Shown here piece after piece: positions 10,931-20,428 of a stretch of DNA of 64,000 nt. Source of the stretch: JALYGY01 sp963800975 (GTDB taxonomy: Bacteria > Actinomycetota > Rubrobacteria > Rubrobacterales > Rubrobacteraceae); contig CAWDDB010000008.1 in the NCBI GenBank assembly GCA_963800975.1, positions 1,116,001-1,180,000 on the forward strand, written 5' to 3'. A program made the translations under genes and the position numbers. The number at the start of each line of letters is the position of its first letter. Position 1 is the stretch's first letter. The notes under the pieces are model-generated. The model made no database searches and was not told the DNA's origin. It saw nothing but the letters and a program-made list of their open reading frames with translations.

Positions 10931-12487
10931 ATGGCCCCCACGCGACCAATGGTCTTTCTCTGGCTCGTCTTTGTGGTCTGCGTCGGGGCAATCTCCTGCG
11001 ACGTTGGGGAGCAGCAGGGCCAGAACGACAATGCGGCGGACGCTTCGAGCGAGGACGCCGCGGGGGCGAACGATTCGCGGGAGAGTAGCGAGCTCGCCGT
11101 GATGAGCTTTAACGTCTGGTACGGCGGCAACGCGATCGACTTCAACCAGGTAGGGGCGGCGATACGGGCCGCCGATGCCGACGTAGTCGGCTTGCAGGAA
11201 CCGGAGGCCAACGCGCGCAAGATCGCGAACGAGGCCGGCCTGCCCTACGTGGACGAGAGCCTGCACCTGATCTCGCGCTACCCCCTCTACGCGGCGGAGC
11301 GGGACGGGATCCGCTTCGCGTACGTGGCGGTGGATCCCGGACACGTAGCCGCCATAACGAACGTCCATCTCACGTGCTGCCCGTACGGACCGCACAGGAT
11401 CAGGGACGGCAAGCCGGCCGAGAACGCGATCGAGCTGGAGCGCGAGGTGCGCCTGCCGGAGATAGAGCCGTACCTAGACCCGCTCTCCGGGCTCGCCGAC
11501 GAGGGGGTGCCGGTGTTCCTGACCGGCGACATGAACGCGCCGTCGCACCTGGACTGGACCGAGGAGACCGCGGCCTCGCGCGAGCAGGTGAAGTTCCCCG
11601 TCCAATGGCCCGTGTCGAAGGCGCTCGAAGACGCCGGCATCCGCGACTCCTACCGCGAGGCGCACCCGGATCCGGTCGCCCACCCCGGCCTCACCTGGAC
11701 GCCTGGCACGCCGCCGCCCATCATCCGCGCGGGGGAGTCGCTCGACCGGATCGACTACGTCATGGCGAGCGGACCGGCCGAGACCCTCGACAGCCGGGTG
11801 GTCGGCGAGAAGGGGGGCCCGGACGTTGGGGTCGGGATCTCGCCGTGGCCCTCCGATCACCGCGCCGTCGTCTCGGACTTCGAGATCACGCCGGCCCCGA
11901 ACCCCGCCCTCGTCGGCGCCGACCCGCGCGTGGTCGAGAAGGGCGAGCGGGTAACCGTGCGCTACACGCTCCCCGACGCGGAGGAGAACAGGGCGATCGG
12001 CATCCTCCCGGGAGACGGCTCGGACGAGCCGATCTTCTCCCTGCCGATCTACCGAGGCGCGGACCACCTGACCGCGATGTTCGCGACCAATACCCTGAAG
12101 CCAGGCGAGTACCGGGCGGCGCTACTCGACTCAGACGGCTCCGCCGCCGCAACCTCGCCCTTCTGGGTGCTCGAAGAGGACGCACAGCCGCGCATCGAGG
12201 TCGCAAGACCGACCTTGACGCCCGACGAGCCGGTCGAGGTCAGCTGGAGCAACGCACCAGGCAACAAGCTCGACTGGGTCGGCATCTACAAGGCTGGCGA
12301 CGCCGACACCTACAACTACTACGGCTTTCTCTACATCGGGGCCAAACCCGAAGGAAAGATCGAGTTCAGCAAGAGCGACCTCTACGGGGGCCTGGAGCCT
12401 GGCGAGTACGAGGCGAGGCTAATGCTGGACGATGGCTACGCGGTGCTCGCCTCGGCCCGGTTCACGGTCGCGGCGAACTCCCGTTGA
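10931..12487 (+). CDS. Lipoprotein endonuclease/exonuclease/phosphatase-family hydrolase
   Basis: A 518-residue exported protein. The N-terminal hydrophobic stretch ends in the lipobox GAISC, with Cys23 as the lipid site, followed by an acidic/Ser linker. Residues about 55-325 form the EEP (DNase I-like) fold: MSFNVWYGG, VVGLQEPEA, FLTGDMNAPSH and the terminal SDHRAVVSDFE give the Asn, Glu, Asp-Asn and Asp-His of the metal site. About 190 further residues make two beta-rich repeats, each with a similar start (RVVEKGERVTVRYT and PTLTPDEPVEVSW). Substrates could be phosphodiesters, phospholipids or nucleotides. It stands alone between terminator-like regions and is convergent with ltrA. Confidence 0.85.
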   Translation: MAPTRPMVFLWLVFVVCVGAISCDVGEQQGQNDNAADASSEDAAGANDSRESSELAVMSFNVWYGGNAIDFNQVGAAIRAADADVVGLQEPEANARKIANEAGLPYVDESLHLISRYPLYAAERDGIRFAYVAVDPGHVAAITNVHLTCCPYGPHRIRDGKPAENAIELEREVRLPEIEPYLDPLSGLADEGVPVFLTGDMNAPSHLDWTEETAASREQVKFPVQWPVSKALEDAGIRDSYREAHPDPVAHPGLTWTPGTPPPIIRAGESLDRIDYVMASGPAETLDSRVVGEKGGPDVGVGISPWPSDHRAVVSDFEITPAPNPALVGADPRVVEKGERVTVRYTLPDAEENRAIGILPGDGSDEPIFSLPIYRGADHLTAMFATNTLKPGEYRAALLDSDGSAAATSPFWVLEEDAQPRIEVARPTLTPDEPVEVSWSNAPGNKLDWVGIYKAGDADTYNYYGFLYIGAKPEGKIEFSKSDLYGGLEPGEYEARLMLDDGYAVLASARFTVAANSR

Positions 12488-12522
12488 TCGGGGTCCCGCG
12501 CAACCCAATGGAGCGCCAGAGG

Positions 12523-13794
12523 TTATCTCTCCGTAGGTGACCGTTCGACGTCGGGGCTATCCGCTATGATCACCCCTCGTTCCTCGCGCGGCGCTGCCTC
12601 GGCCGGCTCCTGCGCATCCAGCACGGTCAGGCCAACGAGCGCGAGGGCGAGAACCCCGCAGAGCAAGACCGGGTTCACGGCGCCTCCGATCACGGCCAGG
12701 AACAGCGCGACGGCCGCGACGGCCAGGCGCGCGTAAAAGGCCCTCCTGCTTATGGCACCGAGCGAGAGGTACTGCGTGGCGGCGATGGCCAGCAGGTAGG
12801 CGCCTACCCCGCCGCACAGGGCTGCGCGCGTGCCCGGATCGAGCGCCCCTGATGAGGCCTCCCCTATGGCGAACTCTATGCCGACCGCGATCGCGGTCAG
12901 GGAAGCGAAGATCACCAGGTGGGCGTAGCTCCAGAAGTAGCCGACCAGTAGCTCCCTGGCCCCCGCGGAGTAGGAACGGTACATCACCTCGTTGTCCAGG
13001 TGGTCGAAGTAGAGCCACCAGAGGCAGGCGATTATCGCGAACCCGGAGGCCGCGATCAAAACCGAGCCAGGCCGCCAGCTCGTGCCCGCGACGCCGAGGC
13101 CGGTGACGATTATCGACTCCCCGAGCACGATGATCGTGAACAGGCCGAAGCGCTCGGGCATGTGGGAGACCTGTATCGGGATGCTCGGGAGGATGCTCAG
13201 GTGGGCGACGACCGGGGTCGCGACCTCGACGAAGAGAGCGACGCCCCACACCCAGTAGCGGGCCGGCTCGGGGAAGAGCAGCGAGGCGGCCCAGAGCGCG
13301 GCGCCGGCCGAGAAGCCGACCACGTAGCGGGCGCAAAGGGCACGCGCCACAGGCACCTGACGCCACGCCCAGACGTAGAGGCAGATCAGCATAAGGCGCA
13401 GCACCAGGTAGGACGCGGCGAAGCGGGCCGAGCTGCCATCAAGGGCCGAGTAGACGTTGACCGCCAGGGCGGTCGAGACCAGCATGGCCGTAAGCAACAC
13501 GACGCGGAAGAACGTTCCCTCGACGTCGAACTGGTCGGCGAAGTAGCTGAAGCCGAGCCAGGACCACCAGACCGGCACGAACAGGAAGGCGAAGCCGAGG
13601 AAGCCGGCCAGGGTCGTGTGCTCGTGCAGGTAGTGTGCGAGCTCGGCCACAGCCAGGACGAAGACGAGGTCGAAGAAGAGCTCGAGCCATCCGGCGTGGC
13701 GCTCCTCTTCGCCCGAGGTGTACAGGGTCGGGCGCCTGGGAAGCCACCGATAACGCCGCCCTGGCGCGTCCCCGGTTGGTCGCCCGTCGCTCAC
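12523..13794 (-). CDS. ltrA: Low temperature requirement protein A (LtrA) family membrane protein
   Basis: A 423-residue multi-pass membrane protein, about ten to twelve hydrophobic segments. Family marks are HAGWLELFFDLVFVLAVAEL near the N-terminus, FSYFADQFDVE, the HMPERFGLFTIIVLGESI motif and CLWWLYFDHLD. The biochemical role of LtrA is not established; it was named from a cold-growth defect in Listeria. The GTG at 13794 is chosen because the longer frame would overlap the upstream SDR gene; it lies 7 bases after that gene's stop, so the two are probably cotranscribed. The last 35 residues are hydrophilic. Confidence 0.9.
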   Translation of the reverse strand: MSDGRPTGDAPGRRYRWLPRRPTLYTSGEEERHAGWLELFFDLVFVLAVAELAHYLHEHTTLAGFLGFAFLFVPVWWSWLGFSYFADQFDVEGTFFRVVLLTAMLVSTALAVNVYSALDGSSARFAASYLVLRLMLICLYVWAWRQVPVARALCARYVVGFSAGAALWAASLLFPEPARYWVWGVALFVEVATPVVAHLSILPSIPIQVSHMPERFGLFTIIVLGESIIVTGLGVAGTSWRPGSVLIAASGFAIIACLWWLYFDHLDNEVMYRSYSAGARELLVGYFWSYAHLVIFASLTAIAVGIEFAIGEASSGALDPGTRAALCGGVGAYLLAIAATQYLSLGAISRRAFYARLAVAAVALFLAVIGGAVNPVLLCGVLALALVGLTVLDAQEPAEAAPREERGVIIADSPDVERSPTER

Positions 13795-13801
13795 GCGTCG
13801 C

Positions 13802-14500
13802 TTACCAGGAGATGGGACGCCGATCTCTGAAGAAGCCACCGGTTGGACCGCCCTTGGGGAGGGTGGCGGCCCACACAGCGCCCTCGGCGCCCTCCGCCAC
13901 GGGGCGAGGGGCGCCGGCGCCGCCCATGTCGGTCTGGACCCAGCCGGGCTCGACCGAGTTGACCAGAATGCCACTCCCCCTGAGCTCGGAGGCCAGTATG
14001 CGCGTGAGGGCGTTGAGGCCGGTCTTGGAGACGCGGTAGCCGGGGGAGCCGCCGCCCATCTCTTCGAGGGCCGCCAATCCGGTCGACATGTTGACGATCC
14101 TGCCGTACCCGTTCCGCCGCATCAGCGGAATAGCCGTCTCGCAGAGGCGCCAGGCCCCGAGCAGGTTGGTCTCGATGGCCACGCGCACGCGGTCAATGTC
14201 CGCCTCCACGCCGCGCTGGCCGTCGTCGTTAGAGATCGCCGCGTTGTTCACCAGGACGTCGAGCCGTCCGAACTCGTCCTCGACCGATCTTGCGAGGCGT
14301 TCGACACTCTCGGGGTCGGCCACGTCGAGCTGCCTGACGATCACGCCCCCCGAAAGCTCCGCCGCCGCAGCCCGGCCCTGGTCGCCGTCGCGCGCCCCGA
14401 GGACGACCTTCATGCCCCTCTCGGTGAGCTGGCGCACGATCTCCAGCCCTATCCCCCGATTTCCACCGCTTACCAGCGCGATACGGACGCTATCCGTCAT
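13802..14500 (-). CDS. Short-chain dehydrogenase/reductase (carbonyl reductase-like)
   Basis: A 232-residue SDR with intact motifs: the NADP(H) loop SGGNRGIGLE, NNAA near residue 88, Ser in MSTGLAAL and Tyr-x3-Lys in YRVSK near 156-160. The C-terminal PGWVQTDMGG and GGPTGGFFRD resemble plant-type and bacterial carbonyl reductases. An Arg after the second beta-strand (GARDGDQG) suggests NADPH preference. The ATG at 14500 is followed 7 bases beyond the stop by ltrA, so they likely form an operon. The substrate is unknown. Confidence 0.9.
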   Translation of the reverse strand: MTDSVRIALVSGGNRGIGLEIVRQLTERGMKVVLGARDGDQGRAAAAELSGGVIVRQLDVADPESVERLARSVEDEFGRLDVLVNNAAISNDDGQRGVEADIDRVRVAIETNLLGAWRLCETAIPLMRRNGYGRIVNMSTGLAALEEMGGGSPGYRVSKTGLNALTRILASELRGSGILVNSVEPGWVQTDMGGAGAPRPVAEGAEGAVWAATLPKGGPTGGFFRDRRPISW

Positions 14501-14565
14501 GCAACCTCCCGATGCGAGTCTCTGGCCCGGAAGATTCTATAACTTCCTCTTGCGTCAGCACGAAG

Positions 14566-15532
14566 CTAGAGGTATTGCCTGCTTCCAACGGCGAGCGGGT
14601 CCACTACCTCTTCTCCGAAGGCGTTGACCAACGCGTGTACGGCGCGCCAGCCGGTGCAGTGGCCCGGTATGATCACCTTCAAGCCAAACGCGCGTAGCTC
14701 GGCGATCGTCTCCTGGATCAAGTCTTCGTTCGGAGACACCAGGTGCAGCCCTCCCACCACCGCGTACAGCGGCACGTCGGGAAAGACCTCCTGAGCATGA
14801 GCGCAGATGTTCAACAGCCCGGCATGGGAGCAGCCCGAAAAGATCACGATCCCCTTGCCTCGCACATCCGCGGCCATAAATCGCTCGTCCAGGATAAGGG
14901 GATCGGCTTCCCACCGCCCACCGGTCGATTGCTTGAGATGGTTATTCAAACCGCGTTCGAAGCTCCTGCGGGGGATCTCGCCGCTGAGATAGAACGTGCC
15001 GCCCAGGATCTCTTCTGGGCCTGAGGATGCTTCGACACGGGCGCCGCTTTCTTCGAGTACTTGACGCGACGGCACGTCCTGCAGCGGAACGATCTCTCCG
15101 CTTGGCAGCCGCATGCCCCGTCTGACAAACAGCCCCAGGATGCACGTGGAGCGGGACCTCCCGGTCGCCGTTCGACGCGCGAATCAGCTCCAGAGCTTTC
15201 AACAGCCCCTCCGAGTGGTCGAAGTGGCCGTGCGAGAGCACGAGGGCCTCGATCTGCCCGAGGTCCAGGTTCATGGCCCGCGCGTTCCGCTCCACGGCGT
15301 ACGGATCCGGGCCCGCATCGAACAGCACGCTTTGCGCTGCCCCATCGAGATGAGCGGTGACGGCAAGGCACAGCCCGTGATGCGCGGAGCAGAGCGCCTC
15401 GCCGGCCAGTTCCTGCATACCCGCCTCCCGCAGCACGCGCAGCTCCGACGCCACGTGGGCGGGGCGACTCGAGAGCATGTCCGTTGTGTTGTCCACCACG
15501 ACGTGGACGGTCAGCTCGTCTACCTGCCGCAT
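14566..15532 (-). pseudogene. Metallo-beta-lactamase-fold hydrolase with one frameshift
   Basis: Two overlapping frames together give one MBL-fold protein of about 320 residues, like those annotated as RFA-P/dihydropterin synthase-type hydrolases. The first part (from ATG 15532, with AGGAGG 7 bases upstream) has VLFDAGPDPYA and the zinc motif LSHGHFDHSEGL. After HVHPGA, near 15135, one extra base moves the frame. The second part has GMRLPSGEIVPL, SGCSHAGLLNIC, VVGGLHLV and IPGHCTGW, all expected metal-site blocks. Only one shift separates the halves, so this could be a recent mutation or a sequence error. It stands alone, divergent from nothing obvious. Confidence 0.8.
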
Positions 15533-15683
15533 ACCTCGGCCTCCTGTACTCAACCCCGGAGGTTTCGCGTCGGTCTTGCCACCCGGCTTGCTTCAGGCGC
15601 AACCGCTTCCAGTATATCTATGAGCTGATTCTCGAGCTTCTCAGACCCACATTTCCTCGATCGTAACGGTGCCTCGCTGTTAC

Positions 15684-16148
15684 TCACAGGGTCGCGAGCG
15701 CCGCTTCGACCGCTTCTCGCGGCGACGAAGACATGATTACATGCTCCCCGAGGTCCCAGCTTTCCAACGCCACGACCGGACGACCTACCTTGAGGGCCAG
15801 GCCTATCTCGGAGAGCGTCCCGTACTCGCCACCCACCGCGACCACGACGTCGCCGGAACACACGACCGCCAGGTTTCTCGCCTGTCCCGAGCCCGTTGCT
15901 ATGGAGTAAGACAGGTACTCGTTCGCCCTCTCACGGTCCTCGTCAGGCAGGATACCGATAGCTATACCACCCGCCTCGGTTGCACCCCGCGCGGCGGCCT
16001 CCATCACGCCCGAGAGCCCGCCGCAGACAACGGTGCCTCCCGCCTCGGCCACGAGCCTCCCGACCTCGCGGGCCTTCTCGTAGCGCTCGCCGGTGGCCTC
16101 ACCCGAGCCGACAACGGAGACGTAGGGACCTGGCTTGGCCTGGCTCAC
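15684..16148 (-). CDS. TIGR00725/LOG-like Rossmann-fold protein
   Basis: A 154-residue protein of the family related to LOG (cytokinin riboside monophosphate phosphoribohydrolase) and 'lysine decarboxylase-like' proteins. It has the signature GGLSGVMEAAARGATEAGG and the PGG-like loop AVGGEYGTLSEIGLALKVGRP. In LOG enzymes these bind the nucleotide phosphate and act on the N-glycosidic bond; the short TIGR00725 members have no proven substrate. The GTG start overlaps the TGA of the helicase gene (GTGA), so it is translationally coupled and in the same operon. Confidence 0.82.
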   Translation of the reverse strand: MSQAKPGPYVSVVGSGEATGERYEKAREVGRLVAEAGGTVVCGGLSGVMEAAARGATEAGGIAIGILPDEDRERANEYLSYSIATGSGQARNLAVVCSGDVVVAVGGEYGTLSEIGLALKVGRPVVALESWDLGEHVIMSSSPREAVEAALATL

Positions 16149-18442
16149 AGGGTCGGGTAGCGGTTCACCTGGCCGAGCAGGTAGCGCAGGAGGGCGACGG
16201 CGCCGTCCTTGCTGAGGGGCTCGTTCCAGTTGCCGCACTTCGGGGACTGGATGCAGGCCGGGCAGCCGCTCTCGCAGGGGCAGCGCGTGATCACGCCCAG
16301 AGTGTCGCGGGCGAGCGAGGAGAAGGCGTCGTAGCCGCGCCGCGAGATGCCGACGCCCCCGGGGTAGCCGTCGTAGACGAAGATCGTGGGCAGGGCCGTT
16401 TGCCGGTGAACCGGGGTCGAGAGCCCCCCGATGTCCGCCCGGTCGCACATCGCGAAGAGCGGGAGCAGCCCGATCATGCCGTGTTCGCCCGCGTGCAGCG
16501 CCCCGCCGAAGCTCTCGAAGCTCGGCCGCGCTCCCTTCGGCAGCGGCGGCAACGTGACCCAGAACGCCTGAGTCTCCAGGGTCACGTCGGGCAGATCGAG
16601 GGGGTACACGCCTACCTCCCTGTCGTCCGCGACCCTGACCTTCTTGTAGAAGGTTACGGTATCCGTCGTCCTGACCCTGCCCCAGCGAAGTACCGCACCG
16701 TTTGCCAAGCCCCGCTCCGCAATCTCCTCCAGGATCTCGACGTCCGTCTCGACGCGTGGCCTCGTGTAAAAACGGTTGGGGACGCGGCGGGCCAGGGCGC
16801 GGTGGGCCGCGAGATCCAGGTTCTCGACCTCGTAGGCCGTGCCGCGGTGCAGGTAGGTGGCGCCGGGGTGCAGCTCTCCGGGGGCGCGCGAGGCGTCCGC
16901 GGTCCCGATCAGCTCCCCCTCCTCGTCCGCGATCAGGACGGTTTCGGAGGTGGCGGACCGGAGCGAGATCCTGCGCGCCGGCCTGTCTCCTCCGACGTAG
17001 ACGAGGCGGTCCCCGCTTGCCGCGAGCACCCCCTCGCCCGAGAGCCCCCCGAGGACGTCCCTGTAGGCCGGTCCGAAGTATTCCTCGTCCGAGCCTTCGA
17101 GGGGCGCCTCGTGCGCCGCGGCAAGGAGGTGCGGGCCGAGGATGTAGGGGTTCTCGAGGGTAACGCGCGCGGCCTCGACGCGGCGGCCGAGTACCCTCTT
17201 GGGGTTCTCGAACAGGTACTGGTCCAGGGAATCCCGCCCGGCGATGTAGACGGCGAGCGAGGGATCCTTGCCACGCCCGGCCCTCCCCCACTGCTGCCAG
17301 ATCGAGGCGACGCTCCCCGGGTACCCGCAGCAGACGACGGCGTCAAGGGCGCCGACGTCCACCCCGAGCTCCAGCGCACTCGTGGAGACGACGCCGAGGA
17401 GGTCCCCTCGAAAGAGGCGGCCCTCGATCTCGCGCCTCTCGCGCGGCGTGTACCCGGCCCTGTACGGTGAGATACGGCGGCTCAGGTCGACTCCGACGCG
17501 GTCGGCGGCGTAGCGGTAGATCAGCTCCGCCGCCTTGCGGGATCTCGCGAAGGCGATGGTGCGAACGCCCTGGGAGACGAGGTTCGCGAAGACGAGGGCG
17601 CCCTCGGTGAGCAGGCTGCGCCGCTCGCCCTTCTCCTTGTCCAGCAAGGGGGGATTGCGGAAGATCACGCGCCGCTCGCCAGAGGAGGCCCCGTCCTCGT
17701 CCACGAGCGAGAACGGGAGCCCCGTGAGGGTCTCGGCGAGCTCCTGCGGGTTGGCGATCGTTGCGCTGGTGAGGACGAACTTCGGGTCGCCGCCGTGCAT
17801 GGCGGCCACGCGCCTGAGCCTCCGCAGCACAGCCGCGACGTGCGAGCCGAAGACGCCGCGCAACACGTGCGCCTCGTCCACGGCCACTATGCGCAGGTTG
17901 CGCAGGAAGTCCGCCCAGGCCTCGTGGTTCGGGAGTACCCCGACGTTGAGCATGTCCGGGTTGGTCAGGACCACGTTGGCCCGGCGCCGCACGTCGGCCC
18001 TGATGGCCTGAGGGGTGTCGCCGTCGTAGGTCGCGGGGTGGACGCCGCGCACGCCGAAGGCCCGGATCTTGCCCATCTGGTCCTGGGCGAGCGCCTTTGT
18101 CGGGTAGAGCAGGAGGGCCCGGCTCGCGGTGCTCTGCAGCGCGTTCTCGAAGGCCGGCAGCTTGTAGCAGAGCGACTTGCCGCTCGCCGTCGCGGTCGCC
18201 ACCACCACGTTCTCGCCCGCGCGCACCCGCTCGTACGCCTCGCGCTGGTGCGAGTAGAGGCGCTCGACGCCTTCCCTGGCGAGCGCCGCCAGCAACTCGG
18301 GGTGAAGGTCCGGCGGCCCTACCAGGTTGGCCGGACGCGGGGGCAGGCTCGCCACGGTCTGGCCCAGGGACTCGACCGCGTCGCGGCCCATCCCGGCGAG
18401 ACCGGGTGCGCGGGTATCGGTGCTGCCGCTAGCGCGCGCCAT
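16145..18442 (-). CDS. mrfA: DEAD/DEAH-box helicase with C-terminal zinc-binding domain, MrfA/YprA type
   Basis: A 765-residue superfamily 2 helicase. Walker A is ATASGKS (84-90); the DEAH box is in VAVDEAHVLRG, motif III is LTSATIANP, and motif VI is WGRAGRG. Beyond the two RecA-like domains is the MrfA zinc domain, with four Cys in CPCESGCPACIQSPKC near residues 725-742. In Bacillus subtilis MrfA works in repair of mitomycin damage outside the Uvr pathway; the same role here is inferred from family. It lies between recR and the LOG-like gene on the same strand, 46 bases after recR, so a DNA-repair operon is plausible. Length and motifs are complete. Confidence 0.9.
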   Translation of the reverse strand: MARASGSTDTRAPGLAGMGRDAVESLGQTVASLPPRPANLVGPPDLHPELLAALAREGVERLYSHQREAYERVRAGENVVVATATASGKSLCYKLPAFENALQSTASRALLLYPTKALAQDQMGKIRAFGVRGVHPATYDGDTPQAIRADVRRRANVVLTNPDMLNVGVLPNHEAWADFLRNLRIVAVDEAHVLRGVFGSHVAAVLRRLRRVAAMHGGDPKFVLTSATIANPQELAETLTGLPFSLVDEDGASSGERRVIFRNPPLLDKEKGERRSLLTEGALVFANLVSQGVRTIAFARSRKAAELIYRYAADRVGVDLSRRISPYRAGYTPRERREIEGRLFRGDLLGVVSTSALELGVDVGALDAVVCCGYPGSVASIWQQWGRAGRGKDPSLAVYIAGRDSLDQYLFENPKRVLGRRVEAARVTLENPYILGPHLLAAAHEAPLEGSDEEYFGPAYRDVLGGLSGEGVLAASGDRLVYVGGDRPARRISLRSATSETVLIADEEGELIGTADASRAPGELHPGATYLHRGTAYEVENLDLAAHRALARRVPNRFYTRPRVETDVEILEEIAERGLANGAVLRWGRVRTTDTVTFYKKVRVADDREVGVYPLDLPDVTLETQAFWVTLPPLPKGARPSFESFGGALHAGEHGMIGLLPLFAMCDRADIGGLSTPVHRQTALPTIFVYDGYPGGVGISRRGYDAFSSLARDTLGVITRCPCESGCPACIQSPKCGNWNEPLSKDGAVALLRYLLGQVNRYPTL

Positions 18443-18488
18443 AAAGAACTCTCTCGACCGGAAGGCCGGTGGCCTGAAGCACGGAGCC

Positions 18489-19088
18489 CTACAGCTCGCG
18501 CCGGCCGGCGAACGCCCGGCCGAGGGTGACCTCGTCGGCGTACTCGAGGTCCCCGCCGACCGGGAGCCCGCTCGCCAGGGCCGTCACCCGCACGGGGAGG
18601 TCCTTGACCTCGGAGGCGATGAACATTGCCGTTGCTTCTCCCGTGGTGTTCGGGTTGGTGGCGATGACGAGCTCCTTCGTACCTTCCTTCTCGACGCGGG
18701 TCAGGAGCTCGGCGATGTGGAGGTCTTCCGGCTCCACGCCGTCGAGCGGCGAGAGGGCGCCGCCGAGCACGTGGTAGAGGCCCCTGTACTCGTTGGTGCG
18801 TTCGATCGGGCCGATGTCGTAAGGGTCCTCGACCACGCAGATGGCGCTCTCGTCGCGACGGGCGTCGCGGCAGATGTCGCATTCTTCGGCCTCGGTGAGG
18901 TTGAAGCAGCGCCTGCACGGCTTGATGCGCTCCTTCACCTCTCGCAGGGCCTCGGCCAGCCCCAGGGCGTCCTCCTTCTTGCCCCGGATGACGTGGAACG
19001 CGATGCGCTGGGCGGTCCTCGGGCCGATGGAGGGGAGCTTGCTCAGCTCGGTTATGAGGCGCTCTACCGGCCTCGCGTAGGTCGCCAA
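18489..19088 (-). CDS. recR: Recombination mediator protein RecR
   Basis: A 199-residue protein, the standard RecR length. It has the N-terminal helix-hairpin-helix (LSKLPSIGPRTAQRIAFHVI), the four-Cys zinc finger (CRRCFNLTEAEECDIC) at about 58-73, and a Toprim domain from CVVEDPYDIGPIE to the C-terminus, including GGALSPLDGV. RecR loads RecA with RecF/RecO at gaps. It lies 7 bases downstream of ybaB and upstream of the helicase, all on the minus strand. dnaX, its usual neighbour, is 36 kb away (see findings). Confidence 0.97.
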   Translation of the reverse strand: MATYARPVERLITELSKLPSIGPRTAQRIAFHVIRGKKEDALGLAEALREVKERIKPCRRCFNLTEAEECDICRDARRDESAICVVEDPYDIGPIERTNEYRGLYHVLGGALSPLDGVEPEDLHIAELLTRVEKEGTKELVIATNPNTTGEATAMFIASEVKDLPVRVTALASGLPVGGDLEYADEVTLGRAFAGRREL

Positions 19089-19095
19089 AGAGCCC

Positions 19096-19428
19096 CTACA
19101 TCCCGGGGATGTTCAGGCCAAGATCCCCGAGCCCGCCCGTGATGCCGCCAAGCTTCTTGGAAGCTAGCTCCTGGGCGCTCGTGAGCGCCTCGTTGACCGC
19201 GGCGATGACGAGGTCCTGCAGGCCCTCGACGTCCTCCGGGTCGACGACGTCGGGGTCGATCTCGATCGAGACCAGCTCGAGCCCGCCGGTCATCGTGGCC
19301 TTGACGGCACCTCCGCCCACGCTCGCGGTGACGGTCTCGCGGGCCAGCTCCTCCTGCGCCTGCTGCATCTGCTGCTGCATTTGCTGGACCTGTTGCATCA
19401 TCTTGTTGACGTTCTGACGTCTTCCCAA
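19096..19428 (-). CDS. ybaB: YbaB/EbfC-family nucleoid-associated protein
   Basis: A 110-residue DNA-binding protein. It starts with a Gln/Met-rich coiled helix (NKMMQQVQQMQQQMQQAQEE), then the family core VTASVGGGAVKATMTGG and EIDPDVVDPEDVEGLQDL, and ends LGLNIPGM. The start is taken as TTG 19428, which gives LGRRQNVNKMM and has GGAGAGGAG 8-9 bases upstream; the longer frame from 19500 has no ribosome site. It forms an operon with recR. In most bacteria dnaX is directly upstream. Confidence 0.92.
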   Translation of the reverse strand: MGRRQNVNKMMQQVQQMQQQMQQAQEELARETVTASVGGGAVKATMTGGLELVSIEIDPDVVDPEDVEGLQDLVIAAVNEALTSAQELASKKLGGITGGLGDLGLNIPGM

Positions 19429-19566
19429 ACCGGGGTCTCCTCTCCGAGGGCGCCGCTTGTCTCCGAACGCCGTCGGCCAAAGCCTCGACGTTGGGTCCAA
19501 GTATAACGTATAGCTTGCAGCGTTCCGCGGGTGAGCAGGCTTCCGGTATCGGGCTTGCGTTGCGCT

Positions 19567-20394
19567 TTATCTCGGTCGGAAGGGCCGCATCTCGTCCTGC
19601 CCCCCGTAGACCACCCCGTAGCTCGATTCCGGCACCTCGTTCCACGCCCCGGGCAAGTCCCCCAGCGGCTCGGAGACTATGATGCGGGTCTCATCGGAGA
19701 TGCCCCGCAGCGTCTCCAGCTCCGGGTGCAACTCCCGCACCGTGCGCACCGCCGTGCTGTAGTACAGCGTGCGCGAGTTGCCCTCGCTAGAGTACCGAAA
19801 CGCCCACACCTTCTCCCCGTCGCTCGTCGCTATCGTCATCTGGAGGGGGTGCTCCACCCCGTGGCGCTGTCCCACCTCCTCCACGAAGCCCACCATCCGC
19901 TCGACGGCCGCGGGGGCGTCCTCTTCGAGGCCGAACGTCAGCGCCAGGTGGAACATCATCTCCGAGTCCGTCGAGCCCTCGATGTGGGCGTAGAGCGACT
20001 CGTCAACCGCGAGCGCGAGGTCCCGCTTTATCTGCGCGAAGTCGTTAATGAGGCCGTTGTGGACCCACAGCCACTTGCCGTATCGGAACGGGTGGCAGTT
20101 GGTCTGCTGGACGGCCGTGCCCGTGGAGGCGCGGATGTGGGCGAGGAAGAGGGGCGACTCGACGTGGGAAGCGAGCTCGCGCAGGTTGCGCTCGTTCCAG
20201 GCCGGCTCGATGCTGTGGAAGACGGCCGGGGTGTCGGCGTTCTTGCCGTACCAGCCGACGCCGAATCCGTCGCCGTTGGTGGTCTCGACGCCGAGCCTGG
20301 AGTGGAGGCTCTGGTCTATGAGGGAGTGTCGGGGTTTGTAGAGGAGCTCCTCCAGGAGGATCGGGGAGCCCGAGTAAGCGAGCCAGCGGCACAT
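19567..20394 (-). CDS. Class II glutamine amidotransferase (EgtC/YafJ type), intact copy
   Basis: A 275-residue Ntn-type amidotransferase. The second ATG is used as start because it puts the catalytic Cys at position 2 (MCRWLAYSG) and has better spacing from GGAG. Other active-site blocks are NGDGFGVGWYG, LAHIRASTG and CHPFRYGKWLWVHNG. It should hydrolyse glutamine or a gamma-glutamyl compound; EgtC of ergothioneine synthesis and YafJ are relatives, but no egt genes are present. It lies 34 bases downstream of the sulfatase gene, probably in the operon led by the box promoter at 23248-23305. A nearly identical copy, broken by one base, is at 35260. Confidence 0.92.
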   Translation of the reverse strand: MCRWLAYSGSPILLEELLYKPRHSLIDQSLHSRLGVETTNGDGFGVGWYGKNADTPAVFHSIEPAWNERNLRELASHVESPLFLAHIRASTGTAVQQTNCHPFRYGKWLWVHNGLINDFAQIKRDLALAVDESLYAHIEGSTDSEMMFHLALTFGLEEDAPAAVERMVGFVEEVGQRHGVEHPLQMTIATSDGEKVWAFRYSSEGNSRTLYYSTAVRTVRELHPELETLRGISDETRIIVSEPLGDLPGAWNEVPESSYGVVYGGQDEMRPFRPR

Positions 20395-20428
20395 CATTTG
20401 CTCCTTTCCGTGCTTGGGTCGAACGTCT

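Noticed and set aside
15980..17470. Plus-strand frame of 496 codons opposite the helicase
   Set aside because: The helicase motifs on the other strand are complete; this frame shows no motif or ribosome site.
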